Part shown: positions 13,901-28,900 of the stretch, in pieces
Position numbering within the stretch: position 1 is the first letter of the stretch
Layout of the letters: the number at the start of each line of letters is the position of its first letter
Source of the DNA: Gavia stellata
Taxonomy: Eukaryota > Chordata > Aves > Gaviiformes > Gaviidae
NCBI RefSeq assembly: GCF_030936135.1
Contig: NC_082598.1
Coordinates: 31,552,687 to 31,616,686, forward strand
DNA: 64,000 nucleotides
Reading direction: 5' to 3'
The notes under the pieces: generated by a model
Told to the model about the DNA's origin: nothing
The model's database searches: none
The model's input: the letters and a program-made list of their open reading frames with translations, nothing else
Made by a program: the position numbers and the translations under genes

Positions 13901-16900
13901 ATTATATTTTCCTCATCTCTCAAGTGACTCTTTTATTATTGCTCAGGTAATTACCTGACATGTACCTTGAAAGAATATGCGGTGATTGATTAAGTAAAGC
14001 AAAAAAGCCCCAAACCAATCAGGAGCAACTGCTCGGTCTTTTTCTTTCTGGCCTTTGTGTTGCCTCTTCAGCAATCCCAGCCCCTGCTCTGAGGCATGTT
14101 CACCTTGCAGCTCAGATTTCCACGTCATCCCAATGGGTAATGCACTTCACATGAAGAATGTCTCCCATGTTACTTTGGTGGGAAATAGTGAAAAGAGTAG
14201 GACAGACGTTATGCCCTTCTCTTCTTAGCATTGTCCTGTACTACCTGTAAATGTCAAATTTGGTGCAGGTGACAATCAGCAGCAGGACACAAAGATTCAC
14301 GTTCCTGCTCCAGGGATTTTACTAAATCCCTCCACCTCAGGGGTTGCATTAAAGCCTTGATCCCAGGGTAGGGTCTGTTTTTGGCATCTTGTTTAGATGG
14401 ACTTTTATAAAGCAGACATATCAAAGTAGTTGTTGGCATGCAGTCTGTCCCAAAATTTCTAAAAGCAGCTCATGATATTTTAAAATCTTCATGAAGTGAA
14501 GTCTTGCTTTTACCTCCAACTCAAATTGTAAGCCTCATGTATAATCTTTTAACGTCTGTGTATTGTTTTTTCTGCATGACTATTAGAGCATTTCCTCTTA
14601 TGAAAATGATTCACCAACAGTTCAGCTGTTCAGTTTCTAAATTTGAGAGTGGGGAGGAGGGAAACCCAACAACCTATAAATGATAGCTTGCAAGAATCTG
14701 CTTTGTTAAAATAGGAAGAATAAGAAAACTTTGATGTATTGGTTTATTAGCTGGTAGTATACTTACACATTCATAAATCCCTATGAATTGAAGGTGCTGG
14801 CTAAACATGAAAACAACCAGACCTAGAGAATCACAAGCTTTTGTGTTTTGGGTCCAGGGGAATGTCCTGATTCCTTCTTGGACAATGTCAGCCGCTACTT
14901 TGACACATTTTCATGAGGATGCAGCATTGGGCAGTTCTGTATGAAGCATTCTAGACCCAAAAAAAAGTGATCTGTCTACCCACTTGCAGCTTCAAAGAGC
15001 TCCCAAGATATCTTCCCTCTGTCATATCCAATTTTCATACGCTGGGTAATTTTTTTTTTTTCCTTTTGCTAATTAGCCTGACTTCTGCAATTGGTTTTTG
15101 TCAGTCTCCTAATTTCCCTTGTAAGTGTCTCATTTTGAGTGCCTTCCCGGCTCCAGTGGGAGTGCCTTGGTGCAGTGGTGCTTGGTGTCCACCTTCTCCT
15201 GGAGACTTCAGCTTAGCAGCACTCTGATTTCAGTAAGTATCTCTTCAAGCCCAAGCAGAGCAAAGCAACATAAGGATATTGTAAGGCTTTTAGAAACAAA
15301 GCATGCTTGGATTTTCCTCGCTTGTGTCAGCTGATATGGATCCATATTGAACAAGTTTCTTATTTCTGGGTTACTAGGTGTATTGTGGGAACGAAGGGGT
15401 GTTCCAGGACAGAAAAGGTTGTGGCAAAGAGCAGCTTTGCTCTCTCCAGTTCTTCACTTGCATGAATCCTTTTATATCCTCTGCTTTATAAGCAGGGTTG
15501 TCACCTGTAGTATAATGTGCTGTCTTATTTCCTTTTCCTTTCCTTCCTTATGAGCTAAATGCAATCACTATACAGCACTTATTCCTGCCAAGGCTAACTT
15601 AGACTTTTCACTTCCTTTTCTCTACATTGTGCCATATTTTAGAGCAAATTTTGCATAAACATATGCTGCTGTTTGATAGAATAGTGTCACACACAGTGGA
15701 TTGCCAGGTCACGTGTGAAAGTTGGACCATGAAGAGCTCTGTTCCTTCCACTAGTCTGCATATTTCTATAACAACTGGTGACTAGTCCACAATCCTCAAG
15801 CTGTGTTAGGGATTCACTTGCAGAATTACTGGAAAACAGAGTGATACCTTTCTTTCCTCTGCATACTGAGACTTTCTGAGGTTGGAGGAGTTGGTGAATA
15901 ATTACACAAAATTCATGTGTCGAGAACTGTCTAGACCCACCCCATTATCTTCTTGTCAGAAAGCAGCAAGGCCAGGGCTGCTCCCTCAGGGAAGGCGAGT
16001 GGGGCAGCAAGGGGGATCCCACAGCAGGGTAGGGGCCTCGTTACCTGGGATCCAGTCCCACACTTATCTAAGCAAGGCAAGCAGGACAGATCCTGGGATG
16101 GTGGCCAGGTCCATCCGGGAGTACAGCTAAGGCGATATCTGGATGATAAGACAGGTCTCAGGCTGAGCCAGGGAGTCAGTCTGTAGGTCAGGATCAGATC
16201 CACCGATCATCCTGCAGGTTCACATTTGAGAGGCAGGGCCACGGGCAAGCCAGGAAATCGGTCTGCAAATTGAGGTCTGGATCAAGGGGCTTCATGGCCA
16301 GGCACAGCTGTGGCTGAGCTGGAGACCAGCACTCTCCCAGCATAGCTCAGGCAGGGACCAAAGCCTCAACTCTGATCTTAAATGGAGCCCCTGGACCCGT
16401 GTGTGTGGGTGGAGGTCCTGGGGGAGGCTGGTCAGGGACGTTAAAGCTTATTAGTGCACTCAGGCTCCTGACGCTTCCCATCTTTACTTTTTATGCCCTT
16501 AATGATCATGATTTTAGTTAGATTATTAGCATGTATTAAAGATGTATCAGCTACTTAAAGCTAGGCTTGATCCCTACTTAAAAAAAAAAAATTATTAATA
16601 ATAATTTATGGTAAGTTCATAGGTTACAGATCTACTGATGACACCAAACTGGAGCTTTGTATAAGATAATGTTGCATGATGTCTTTTGAAATGAACGGGG
16701 CTACTAACACAGAGACTGCAAAACAGGTCATTGGCATCAGTGGGACTATGGTGGGTCATAACAATGGGACTGTTTTTCCAGCGTTAGTGCCCTTAGATTC
16801 AGCAGTTCCTGAAGGCAATACAGATACATCTTTAGATTCAGCACAGAAATGATCCCTAAGTTTACTCTATGAAAAAGAATCCTTCAAGTACCCTGCTAAA

Positions 16901-19900
16901 AAAAAAAATCTCCCTTTTGCCTGTTACGGTTTTGTTAATGCGATGAAGCAACGTGCTGTCTGACCCCAGTTGTAACTCTGAGTTATGTTGCAGCATGGAC
17001 ATTATTCCCCATGCAGGCATGAGTTAGAACCAAAACTCACATTCCAGCATGACAGATGAAAGAGAGAACTCTAAAAATACAGCTCAGAATTACAATCCAT
17101 TTTCCTCTATTAGAGTATTAATGCGTATCTGGAATGACTAGAAAATGCAATTTATGTTTTTCATCTCTAGCTGGCCTGGGGACATTCATGGGAGATGCAA
17201 AGAGTTGGAATCAGATTTCTTTTTTTAAAACAAAATGTTAAGGTATCCTATCACTGCACTTGTCATTTCCCTGGGGCACTATTCTGGGAGGTGACTCTCA
17301 GATGTCTTTGAAGGAATTACACTGAGGGTCAATAGCTGGCTAAAACAAATTTGTTCTTGCTTTGCATGCTTTGTGAATTTTTTAGTGTTAAAAATGGCTG
17401 TATGTTAAAAAGTTGGCTCTATTCTCTGATTATTACAGAATTGGTTTTTAGTGGAAGTCTAGAAGAGTGAAAGTCATGAGTTGATTGGTTGGGTTTTTTT
17501 GGAGTCAGTTTCTACAAACATGAAAGAACAGAACAACTAATTTTTTCCCTTTATTTTCCAGTTTCTATTTCTAACTCTATAATACCGGAGTGGGAGGAAC
17601 ATTTATGACACATCAAAGAGGCAATTGGTGGTGCAAGCTTTCTGTAGTACAGTAATGCACTGATATGGGATTATGCAAGAGCTGAGAGCTCAGTGTTCCC
17701 TGCTGGCAAAATTCCCCCTTTTTAAGGACCCCACATTTGTCTTGGAGAGGAAAAGTAGCTCTGGAGGAAAATGGGGTCTAAAACATAACATCCACCAGTA
17801 CTGAGGTAAACTTAGCCTTGTGTTCTGTGCAGTATTACCCCTGCACATACTCTGATGTAATTAAGGGTGCAGTCCCACAGCAGAATGAGCTGATCCAAGT
17901 CTGGACTGCAGTTGTCCGACTCTTTTCCAGCAGCTCTCTGGCCATGCAACTGGCATCGATGCTTGTGCCAGTGTTTGCTCAGCCAAACCAGGAAGCTGTG
18001 CGGGGTTTTGGGGTTTGGGGTTGGTTATTTTTTGGAGTTAGTTGTTCAGCCAGAACAGCTCTCTCAATTCTCTCATGTGAACCATGAGCACTAAGCAGGC
18101 ACAAAAGAGGTGATGGGAACACGTGGGGAGGAGGATAAAGGGAGAAAGGGTGATACCTCACCCAGTCCTGACTAGGAGTAGCTAGAGCTGACAGAAGATT
18201 GCATCCTAAAGTGGTACAGATGCGTAACAATGGATAGCTGATGGAGATCCAAAGAGAAATCTCTTTCAGTTTGTCTGTCTTCATAGGAGAAGACTGAGAC
18301 TTCTCTAGTAGGTGGTCCCATTCTGCTGTGAGGGATTTACTTCACATTTCCTATTTTCTTAGCACACACAGACACCTCAGCAAGAGTGAGTAATGGAAAG
18401 AGGGTTTACTGCACAGAGGTTTTTACAAGACAAATTCATGCATAGAAACATTAGATCTATGACACTTCCAATATCTACGTAATCTGTTTTACCTGTGGTT
18501 TTCTGGGATTCTTCCAGAAGTCTGAAATACAGCAGAAGGTGCTCCCTTTTCAGGGGAATGAATTTATTAGCACTGAGTTAAACCAAGAGTCTGAGAAATA
18601 TTAATTTTGCACAGAAGAAGGCTAGTTAGGGATGAGATGTATTCGATGCAACTCTTTTTACAGCTAAATACAGTTAAACCTGGGTTAGGAGTCCATGGTC
18701 AAGATGTGGTGTCGTCCTTGTACTCCATGTCTTGCTCTATTTCCCACCCGTTTGACACTATTGGCTTCATTATTTGTAAAAATCCTGTGGGATGGTTGGC
18801 TTCGCTGTACTTTTATGCTCTTGAGGTACCCTCAAGATAAAGACATATCCTGGGGCGCTCTTTTTGTGCCAAAGCCCGCGTGTTTCAGAGAACCCCTCGT
18901 ACATCCTCAAAAACGTGGTAGTTCTTGAGAATTTCATCCTAATAACAAAAGATGAAAACTATGTTCTTAGTTTTGCTGAGAAACTGAGTATTCCTACCTA
19001 TCTTCAGGAATCTGAAGAGGGGCACAGGCGTGGCAAAAAAACCTCTGAGAACGGATGGAATTTAACTTTGCTTCGACTATGAGAAAAGTAATTTTGAAAA
19101 TTTGTGTATTGGAACTGAAACTGGAACATGATACTGGGGCTGCAACACATCTTCAGAGAGAACATCTTTAAGGGTTTGCTAAAAGTGCTTTGTATTTTGG
19201 TATAGCACATCCATAATTTATTTAATTCAGTCAGGTTTCTGGAAGTGAGTCTGATGACGATTCAATTATTTTCAGCACAAACAGCCTCTGAAGTGTCATC
19301 GTCGGTATTATCAAGAGAAGTGCTCATAAACTGATGCCACTGTTTTCCCAGACCTCTTGGAAGTGATACGGCAGCCTGAAACTGTGTAATACCTTCAACC
19401 GTGGCTACAGCTATAGCCCAGGTCTCTGACTCACCATGAATCTATCGAAAGCCGTTCCTGGTGTCAACATGCCTTTTAACTGAGGGGAGGGCTTTCTGAA
19501 GCAGAGTCTGTAGCTGTGGATTGTGAGGATGTTATTCTATAAAGGTTTCTGAGAAAATCTTCAGAGATGAGAATGGTGGTAGCAGTGAAGGAAACGCAAT
19601 TATTCATACTGTATTATGACTTAAAAGAAATTCAGTCTTTCTGAAAGCAAAACATGAGGGGAGTGAAAAAGGGACAGAAAAGGACCTTTGTGATACAGCC
19701 TGTCAAACTCACAGCTGGGAAGATTTGAAAGGATTGTGGGCTCAAAGTGAGTAAAATAAGAGACCTTTCAGAAAGTTCAAGTAACCTGGAAATCATCTTA
19801 AACACTATTTAAACTCACCTATAAAAGAAACTAGGTTACTACAATGTGTGAATATGTTTTTTTCCAATGTACTTCAGCCTACATAGACATTTAAGCAAAA

Positions 19901-22900
19901 TTCTTAAAACATTTTTACTGGTTATTTGACATGTGGCTAGCAAAATTGCTCAGTCACCCAGCTCTGAAATACCCAGTATATCTGCAAAGAATTTTGAGGG
20001 GATACAGTAGACAAGAGGTCTTGGGTTAATTCATTGTGGAGTTTTATGTAAATGTTTCATGTGTTCTGACAATTTGGAGTATGTTTGTTTTGGTAGCAAG
20101 TTAGTAAGAAAACAAAAATGTACAAAAGCTTTCAAATATGTTTGGCCTCAGCTCTATGAAACAAAAATGTGTGGTGCCATATTCATCTGCATCTTGTAAT
20201 GAGGAAGTGCCTATACTGAAAGCAGTTGGCGTATGGGAGAACATCAGAGAGAGATGCTATACGTGCTTAGCATGGTCCTAACCTGCCATCTGTACCGTTG
20301 TGGCCCTTGTCAGAGATAGGGTTGGACTTTCAGTGGTGATGTTTTTATGACTGGAGGTCACATGAAGCTCCCAAGCTGTTTCACATTACCTGGTGTCCCA
20401 AAGGAAGCTTTAAATGTTGTTTCAACAAAACTGACCTCACTAGCCATAAACCCAAATTTGCACGTAGCCAAAAGCTGGTGTGGCGTCTATCTCAAACAGT
20501 CAGGAGATTCCTTGGATTAGTTTTCAGGCAGGAGGTGAGACTAGATCACTGAAGGTATCCTCAGCTGTGTAGCAGGATGGGGAAGATCTTCATCTGCAGC
20601 GATGTCCTAGGCAGTCCACCAGCACTGACCTCAGCAGTCTCTTTTCTCCTGTTGCGGGGACTTAAATTACCAGGCAGTTCCTGTTGCCAGAGCATCCCTG
20701 CTGCTGGTCAGCTGAAGTTTTGGGGTTTGAACTGCTAGCAAACCCTGTTCAGTTAAAAAGCTGCAGGTTGGCTGTTCCTGACTTAAATATTAATGGACTC
20801 ATTAGTAAAGTCAAAAATGACTTGCAAACAAGTCACTGAACTCTTTGGTGCCTGAATTGCAGCCCTCGCCTACTAATTAGTTGTAACAAACAATAGGGAT
20901 AAACGTGAGCTGTCTAATTTTCAGTAGGAGAACACCAGCTCACTGGACAGTAAAAAGGGGAGAATGGTGTCATACGCACGGTGAATAGCTGTGAGACAAA
21001 GCCACAAGTATCTGAGCCACAGTATTGCTGGAAAAATCTTTGAGGGAAGATCCTCTTTGGAGCACAGTATGACCTGGATTATGCATCCTCAGCAGATCTC
21101 TCAGCTCAGAGGTAAATAGTAAATGATAAATTCCCACTGGCCTTGCCTTCTGTACGTGCAGCAGTTTCACGTATTGAACCGTGCAAATGCAGGAGGGGTT
21201 AGCATGGGCAGGTTTGTCAAATTTTGCATGTTCCCCTCAGTTTTAGTTGTGAATACGGACTTTCCCCCCCCTGGTTGAATGGAATGCTGGAACTTTCCGT
21301 TCAAACAGACCTACATGGTTGTATGGAAAAGCCAGCTTTCACTCAGCTTCCTAAACCACTCGTTTTGCAAGCCAGCCCTGCTAGGAATTTGTCTCCATTG
21401 AAGGGGCATTTCTCAAACTGTGGTTCATGTGTTGATTCCAGAATGGCCAAGGAAGGTAGATAACCTGCTGGCACATACTCCAATGCCATGCGATTTTACC
21501 ACAGCTCTGTGTACAGGCTGAGTCATGACGTTTCAGTATAGAAACCTTTTTAGAAGAGGGTTTAAAAATATACTCTTATGGTTTCTCTAATAAAAGGTTT
21601 CTAAAAGAAGGTGTATTACCTTAGCAGCCAAAGGCAATCAAGTTGCGGATTTTACTTAAAAAAAAAATCTAAAATAGAATATAGCATCTTATTTATTAAT
21701 ATACATTAAATGTTCCACCTCTTTGGTGGCTAAAAATGGTATGAAATGTTGAACAGATTGATTGTGTGCTGGTTTGTTTCAAATGAAGCATGTTGTTCAA
21801 ATATTAATTTTGGGTAAAAAAATAGTTTTTCAGTTAATCTGTGCTTGCATGGAGGATGAAACGACATAGGGAGCTGTTTGTGTTCTCCCCAAAAGTTTGG
21901 ATTATTTATTTAGTGAGTGCAAATGTATTTTATATATAAACTAGAGAGAGGGAGAGTTTGTGGGGTTTTTTTCTATTATTTCCAGATTACCTGTAAGAAA
22001 TTTTGTTACAAAAGTCAAGAATAGCCTATCATAAAAGGTTAGTGTAACCCTATATAACATTCTTTCTATGTAAGAAAAGATTATAATTTTTACTTAAAAA
22101 GATTATACCCCAGGTAAAAAATGAGATGAAAATGTAAGAAATACATTCCAAACATTTTTTTTCAAAGTATGAATAGAAATATTTTGAGCTCTTTATAAAG
22201 GATTAGCACCATTAAAGAGGGAGAAAAAGATAATATACCGATTTTTCTTAAATATGTGAAGCTTTAATTTTACTTGGTTTAGTTACCCCTCTCTCTGGAA
22301 GTATCATCTTACTTGGTTTTGCTGAAGTATTTGTTTATAATGTTTTTATCACATGTAGAAGGTTGTGTTAATTAGATTGGTATTAAAAGTATCTATTCTC
22401 TTTCCTCCAGATTGTTTGTTTACTGAAGCTGTAAATGGATTCCATCAAGTTGCCAATAGGTTATTAAAAGGAGAGATTTAAGACCTCTCAGTTGTTCAAT
22501 TTTCTTCTACTGTGGCTTTTGTCATGTTTGTATTTTATTGGCTTTCCACTCCCCATAAAATACTCCAGGCTAGACAAAACATGACTTCAAACGCAAACAT
22601 TTTCCCCCAGAATGCCCCTAAAACCCCAAAGTAACAACCTGCAAACCTTTTTTTTTAATTCTCAGTTTTCTTGATGAGCCTTTAAAATCTCCAGTAAATT
22701 AAACCACTTTTTGTTTAATCCCTTTGCCCGTGGATTTAGAGCAGCCATATAAGTAGGTCATTTGTGACACGCTCTCTTCCTTGGTATCGGTATCTAGTTT
22801 AACAGTAACACACGGGCGTCTCTCGCTGTTTGTTGCTAATCAAACCCACCCGGGATGGTGTAATAAGCTTTGGATCAGTTTGGGGAGTTGATGATAACAT

Positions 22901-25900
22901 TTTATTGTCAGTGTGATCATACTTGTGGTGATAGGAGCAGCTAAGTAATCAGCTGAACGAGGTAGCTCTTTAGAAGTAGGTTACTAGAGTGTATTACCTC
23001 TTTCTGTGTTACAGTGCTACCTTTGCTTGGGTCCTGCTGTCTTTCTTTGACTAAGAATGACAGCAGGTCCCAAGCGTTGGGACTAAGCATGAACGCAGGC
23101 TTTCTTAAAGATGCGGTGTGGTAATGTATGCAGCAGTAGCATCTACCCTGTATCCTGAAAGTAACATTTAGATTTGAGACTTCTAAGGAAAATGGATTGA
23201 ACTTCTCAACATGCCTGTTAAAAACATACCCCTCTGTGTTCTTCTGAGGAAGAAAACTGTGTGAAGAAATAATGTGTTAAACTTTTCATAACAGAAAATA
23301 TTTGGATACCTCTCTTCTGAGAACGTTCAAAGCTTTTATGTAGAAGGCAAGGGGGAGGGCAAATCTATACAGTAGGGCAGCTATGATATGAAAGGTCAGT
23401 CTCATAAATTCATTGCTGTGCTTATTTACTTTTTAACTGTTTTTTTTCCAGGTCCTCCCATTATTCTATGGGCAGTCGAGCTTTTTCCCATGACAGTATT
23501 TTTATACCTGATGGGAGAACAGAGAGTGAACAGGCCGTCCAAGCAATGTCACAGGAGAACGTTTTAGGAAAAGTCAAAACTCTTCAGGTAAGAAATTGTA
23601 AGTGGGAAAAATATTTAAAATGTGGTGGAAAATGGTTTCCAGAATGTGTTAAATGCGGATAAAGGTGGGTTGCTTTTTGAATAGCCTTGGGGTGGTTTCT
23701 CAGCCATGTAAATTGCCTGGCCAAAAGCCATGTAAATAATTTGGATCATCTGCAGAAGATCTAGGTTTTGGTCTTGAAAGGTACAGCAGTGATGCTGCAA
23801 GCAAATCTGCAGAAATGTCTGCATCTTGTGGAACTCATTTGAATTGAACTCATGGTTTTGGCATGTCCTGGCCTTAGACCTACAGATGTGGTACTGAGTG
23901 AAAAAATGAGGGTGGTGTTGGCAGCAGGGAATGGCATGCAGAGTGAGACTTCTTTGCAAAGCTGATTTAATTATCCTTTTATGCATATTACTTTTTTTTT
24001 TTCTCCTTCTTTTTCTCCTTATCCTTTGAATGGGTCTCATGAAAGGTGGATATGTTTATCTCTCCAAAGCAAACAGCACATAAGTAAATACATAAACAAC
24101 ACGTTGAGGATATTTGCTTCTAAAGAACCCTTCTTTTCCAGAACTCTGTCCCATTTGTGCTTTTACCATATTTTTGCTTTACTCCTTGTACCTATGTAAG
24201 ATTCCCAGCCCTATGCCTATCTAGACTTTGAAAGAGCTGTCCTTCAGAAGTACGTTTCAGTTTATTGCTCAGGATGCTGACACACCCTGTCAAAATGCTG
24301 ATAAATTTTAAATGTTGTGAGGGTGCTGTTAGCCTGTAGCTGACTAGTAAAATACCATTGATTTCTTTTATTTCCAAAGTCTACCTGTGGTCCATCTTTT
24401 CTGGTAAGTGAGAGATCACGCACAGTAGACAGATCCGACATTCAGGATGAAATTGTTCCTTCTTCCTGCACGGTGCTGTCAGCAGACAGAGCACCTGAAC
24501 GGCATTGGCTGTGCTGACTGTGGATGAACTTTGAAGTCGAAACCATGCTAGGACAGCTCCAATTTCTCTGTGCTGTTTTTTCAGCTTAAATTTCCCCGGG
24601 TCAGGGAGATTCAATGCATGCTACTTTCCAGGCTAGAATCCATTATATTTTAAATGACTGCTGACTGTGGGCAAAGACGTGAAGTAGTTGGACCTGTCTT
24701 GCAGAATGCTTGAGTGTGCTTTGGATACAAAGCTCATTGACTTCTGCCGAGAGCCGTGCCCTCCGTATCTGTTGGATCTCTTGTCTTGGCTTGAGTATCT
24801 TAGCTTTTCTCTGAATACCTTTTCACTTTGTACGAGTGGCTTCTCCCATTTCCAAACTCACCTTAAAATTTTCAATAGAAATTATTGCCTTCACTAAACT
24901 CAGAGACGTGATAAAAAGTACAGTTACTGCAGTTGCTAACAACCATCCTCGCTAAGCAAAGGGTAACTCAAGAAAATTAAATGAAAAATAATCACCCTTG
25001 AAGGTCACAAAATAAATAGCCAGTGATAGGCTGTTGCTCGTGTGCACTTTGCACGAGCCTTTTTTTGGTGTGGTTACTTGCATGTATTTTAAGGGGGAGT
25101 GTTGTTTCAGCTGCTTGATTTCAAAAGTGTGCCTACCTTTTTATTTAAAATTGAAGGACAGTAGTTCATATTTATCACTTTAATATAGCTGCAACCCAGC
25201 CTGTAACAATGTCCTTGATCCAGCTTTTCCCACTCTGCTAATGATGGTGATGTCCAGAGCAACCCATTCAATCAGAAAGCAAATGCATAGCAGATTGAGT
25301 GACACTTTTAACTATTTACATATTTACACAGAAGTTATATATTCATCTAAATGTCCATGGATTTTTTTCATAACCCCATGTAAAGGCTCCTTACAACAAG
25401 CCCAGGGGCCACCTCTTGTATCTGCAAAACCTGCTGCCCAGCACATAACTGTCCCCATTTCCCTGGCCATGATTTCTGCAGCTGTTCCCTGAGTTTTAGG
25501 ACAAGATCATGCCAAAACCCTGTTGCACATTTTTAGGTTGACCTTAGAGTTGAGTCCCAGGTCTGACCAGTTATTTGGACTATCACTCCTGTCTGAAGGT
25601 TTTATGCACTCCATACCCCATCCTTTTTTTCTGCTGTAGTATTCTAAAAGGAGACTGTGTTTGCTGCATGATTTTCCAGTCACAGAAAACACTGATACTC
25701 AGTCTTCAGTTATCAGAAGCTTGTATCTACTTTGAAGTCCCTTTCTGCAAGCTCACTCCCACTGGGACCATCTGTATTTCTTTAAGTGGTGGAACAAAAG
25801 GAGACAGCCATCTCTTCTGAAGAACGCTCCACTCCTTAAAATCAATTCTGAGGCCAGCTCCCAGGAAAGTCATTGCTATGCCACCAACATTACTATGATT

Positions 25901-28900
25901 TTGCTCAGGCTTATATGTCACGGTGGAAGTGCAGCATTTCCAGTTTCCATTTGCCTGGCAAGATGCTTCTCAGTAAGGAAGTGTTGCCAGGATTCAGTGC
26001 CCTGTGCTGGCTCTGAACTTGCTGTATTCCAAGCAGACATCAAAAGCTCCGCAGGTTTTAACCTTTTTCAGGACTTTTTTTGGGGGTGGTACAGTGAACA
26101 TTCCTGGAAAACTTAAATCGTGTTTGGAAGAGGCACCATGCTTACAAGCCTAACTGATAGCATGGTGAAAAGGGTTTTGATATCAAAATAGAAATGCAAG
26201 CCATTTAATACTGATGGTGCTGGATCTCATTCTGCTGGCCACCAAAGTGTTTCCCCCTTCTCACCTTGCATTTATGCTGACTTTGGAGTGTTGATGGACC
26301 CACAAAAAATGTTGTGTAATGGTGCAAAACTCTGTAGCACTCTGGGCAGCTGGCCAGCATATGCACTGGTTCAGCTTCTTACTGTAGAAATTCTCTCTTT
26401 CTGATCATGTGTGCAAGGTAAATTAGTTCTTTCTGGCATAGCTCTCAATTCTTTGTATTGATTTTCAGATTGGCAGCATTCATCCTATCAGGCTTTCTGT
26501 AAATGGATTTGGTTATGGTCAAAGGTTTTAGTGTGTGAGAAGTCACACACGCTGAGAAAAGCCTGACTTCTCGCACTTCTGGTTAACCTCCAATAGCCTT
26601 TGTGTATCATGAAGTTATTTTGTGTTGGCTCAAGTCACCTGCTGTTGTAAAAGCAGTCTTTTCCTTGTCCTTTGGATCTGCTGAGATTTATCATTACCTA
26701 GTTTTTAAGATCCAGTGTAGAAAGCCAGCCTGAACCTGCTGCCACAAAGAGATGGTACTCCAGGCACTGGTAGTCTTAATGCTGGACTCATTTAGTTTCT
26801 TAGGATCTGGTGCTTTGCTTTTCATACCAGACTATGAACGAGACACAAGGAATATTTAAAATCTAAATCTAGCAGTGTGAAAGAACCAATCTAAAAGAAA
26901 CTCTGGGAGCTTCTTTTTACATCCTTCCCTTTCATAAGATAGTGGAGTTTTTTTTCTTGCATCAAAGTGTGTGAGATCAACTTCCTTGCATTTTGCAGCC
27001 GTGACTCTTCTTCCTACTACTGATATTTGCCAGAAATGGTCAGCAAATGAACAGAAGACAGTTTTTGTTTCAGATGCACAAAAACTAGCAAGTAAAATGG
27101 AAACTTGTTTTGAGCCATTATCTCCCTTTTGCTGTGACAGAACTGTGGTGCAGCACTGCTACTGCCTCTGGAGGCAGAAGGACAGCTTGTTTTCCACCTC
27201 TTGCCTTCACTGAAAGTATCTTGGGTCATCTGGCATCCATGAGGCTGCGGCAGTTGTTAGCTGCAAGAAATATAAAAGGTTGACTGTGGCATATGGCTTA
27301 TTGCATTTAGGAACTACTGGGCTACATCTTTTCTGCTTCATGTGGCCACGGGGTTTAAAACAAACCAACCCTCTGCTCTGTAAATTTGTAAAACACCCAT
27401 TTGTTACACAGATATTAATTATTATAAAACATGTCTTGGGAATCCAGACTTCCTGGTCAAATGCTGAAGGACCACTTTTAAATTCACATTTCCCTGGCTT
27501 TGTAATGATGAATGTCCCCAATCATCTTCTTGCTGTCAGAGCTAATGACTGTTCAGGTTTGGATCCCATTTCTTTTAGTCATTAACATATCTTAGCTAAT
27601 GATCAAGCCCGTGCTTCCACTACTGTGCATTGCGTATCTGTATTCTACCAGCCATTCCCATTGTTGTTTCTGTTTGATATTGCCCAGATCTCAACAAAGC
27701 TACAAAGTCATTTGCTAAATCTCAAAGCTATTATCTTTTAACTTGATGCTCTGCATTTTATAGAATTGGGAGTGAATTTTCACTGCATGCTTGCCCAGCT
27801 TTGTATTTCTTGCAATTCAATTCTTTGTTGCCAATATTTTCTAGTGCCACTGCAGCCTAATCGTTTTCTTCACATTTGACAATTGTTTTCACTTTATAAA
27901 CTGAATTCATAATTTTTTCTTAATCATTCTAGCATTTCTGGGGCAGACTCCCTTTTTCCTATGACCCTATTAAGCCCTGGAAATGAGCTTCCATTTTCCT
28001 TACTCACATCTGCTTTGCTTCCATTTTCCTTACTCTGCAAGGAGAGACTCAGGTGACAAATGCCACAGATCCTGTAAGTAACTCCAGGCTTCTCCAGAAA
28101 ATCTTGCTCTTAACACATGAGCATCTGTAAGTGGTCCATTGCCACTGTATGGCAAAATCTTCATTTGCATCTGGATTATCTGCAAATATGTATCTCTAGA
28201 GATCCATATACAGTTTGCTTCTTCATGATTCTTCTATTTTGGACTCTCCCAAAATCTTTCTTGACATGTAATGCCCTAAACCACATGCTGCTCCAGCAAT
28301 GGAGAGTGGAATAGTTCCCTCCATGCATCTTATATCCAAAACATCTGTGGTAATACTTCTTATTTTTCTCCTTTTCAGTAGGTTTACATATTAATTTTAT
28401 ATCTAGTTTACTTTCTAAAGCCTCCAGCTGTACCAATATAACTTCTCACATGATGTTTTCCAGTTTACTCTCTCTCTTTGATTTAAAGAAAAAAATAATA
28501 TTGCTTATGTGGGTGTCTTGCTTGTTTAGATACGCTGTAGATTTTCCTGTTGGCTAAAGAAGTCCACTCACTTCCATAGAAAGAACAATTAGGTAAACTG
28601 TCTTTTCAGCCTAGAAAAGAAAATATGAGAGAGAATATGATAGAGATGCATGAAATCATGAGTGGAATTGAGAAAATGAATAAAGGACAATTATTCAGGC
28701 TTTCACAGCATGAGAACACATGAGCATCAGTTGAAATGAGTAACACTTTCAAATCAAAACAATTACTTCCTAATGCATAGTTGTACTGTAGAACTCATTG
28801 TCATACAGCACTGTTATTTGTGAGATATTTATAAAAGTTCAAAGAGCTATGAAACAAATTCATAAAAGAAAAGTTTCCAACTGGCTATTGACTCCAAAAG

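Larger units (their letters stand above)
7983..23451 (+). other. CRACD: CRACD intron, 15.5 kb
   Basis: Non-coding. It holds the A/C-rich tract at 8663, a MIR-like relic at 8766, the CR1 fragment at 12768 and the GC-rich repeat segment at 15955. The rest is AT-rich unique sequence. 21.5-22.7 kb is especially AT-rich. Confidence 0.85.

Noticed and set aside
23615-24040. 141-codon minus-strand ORF rich in His, Lys and Arg
   Set aside because: Its start lies in a polypyrimidine run read in reverse, and the body is intron beside a CRACD exon; likely chance.
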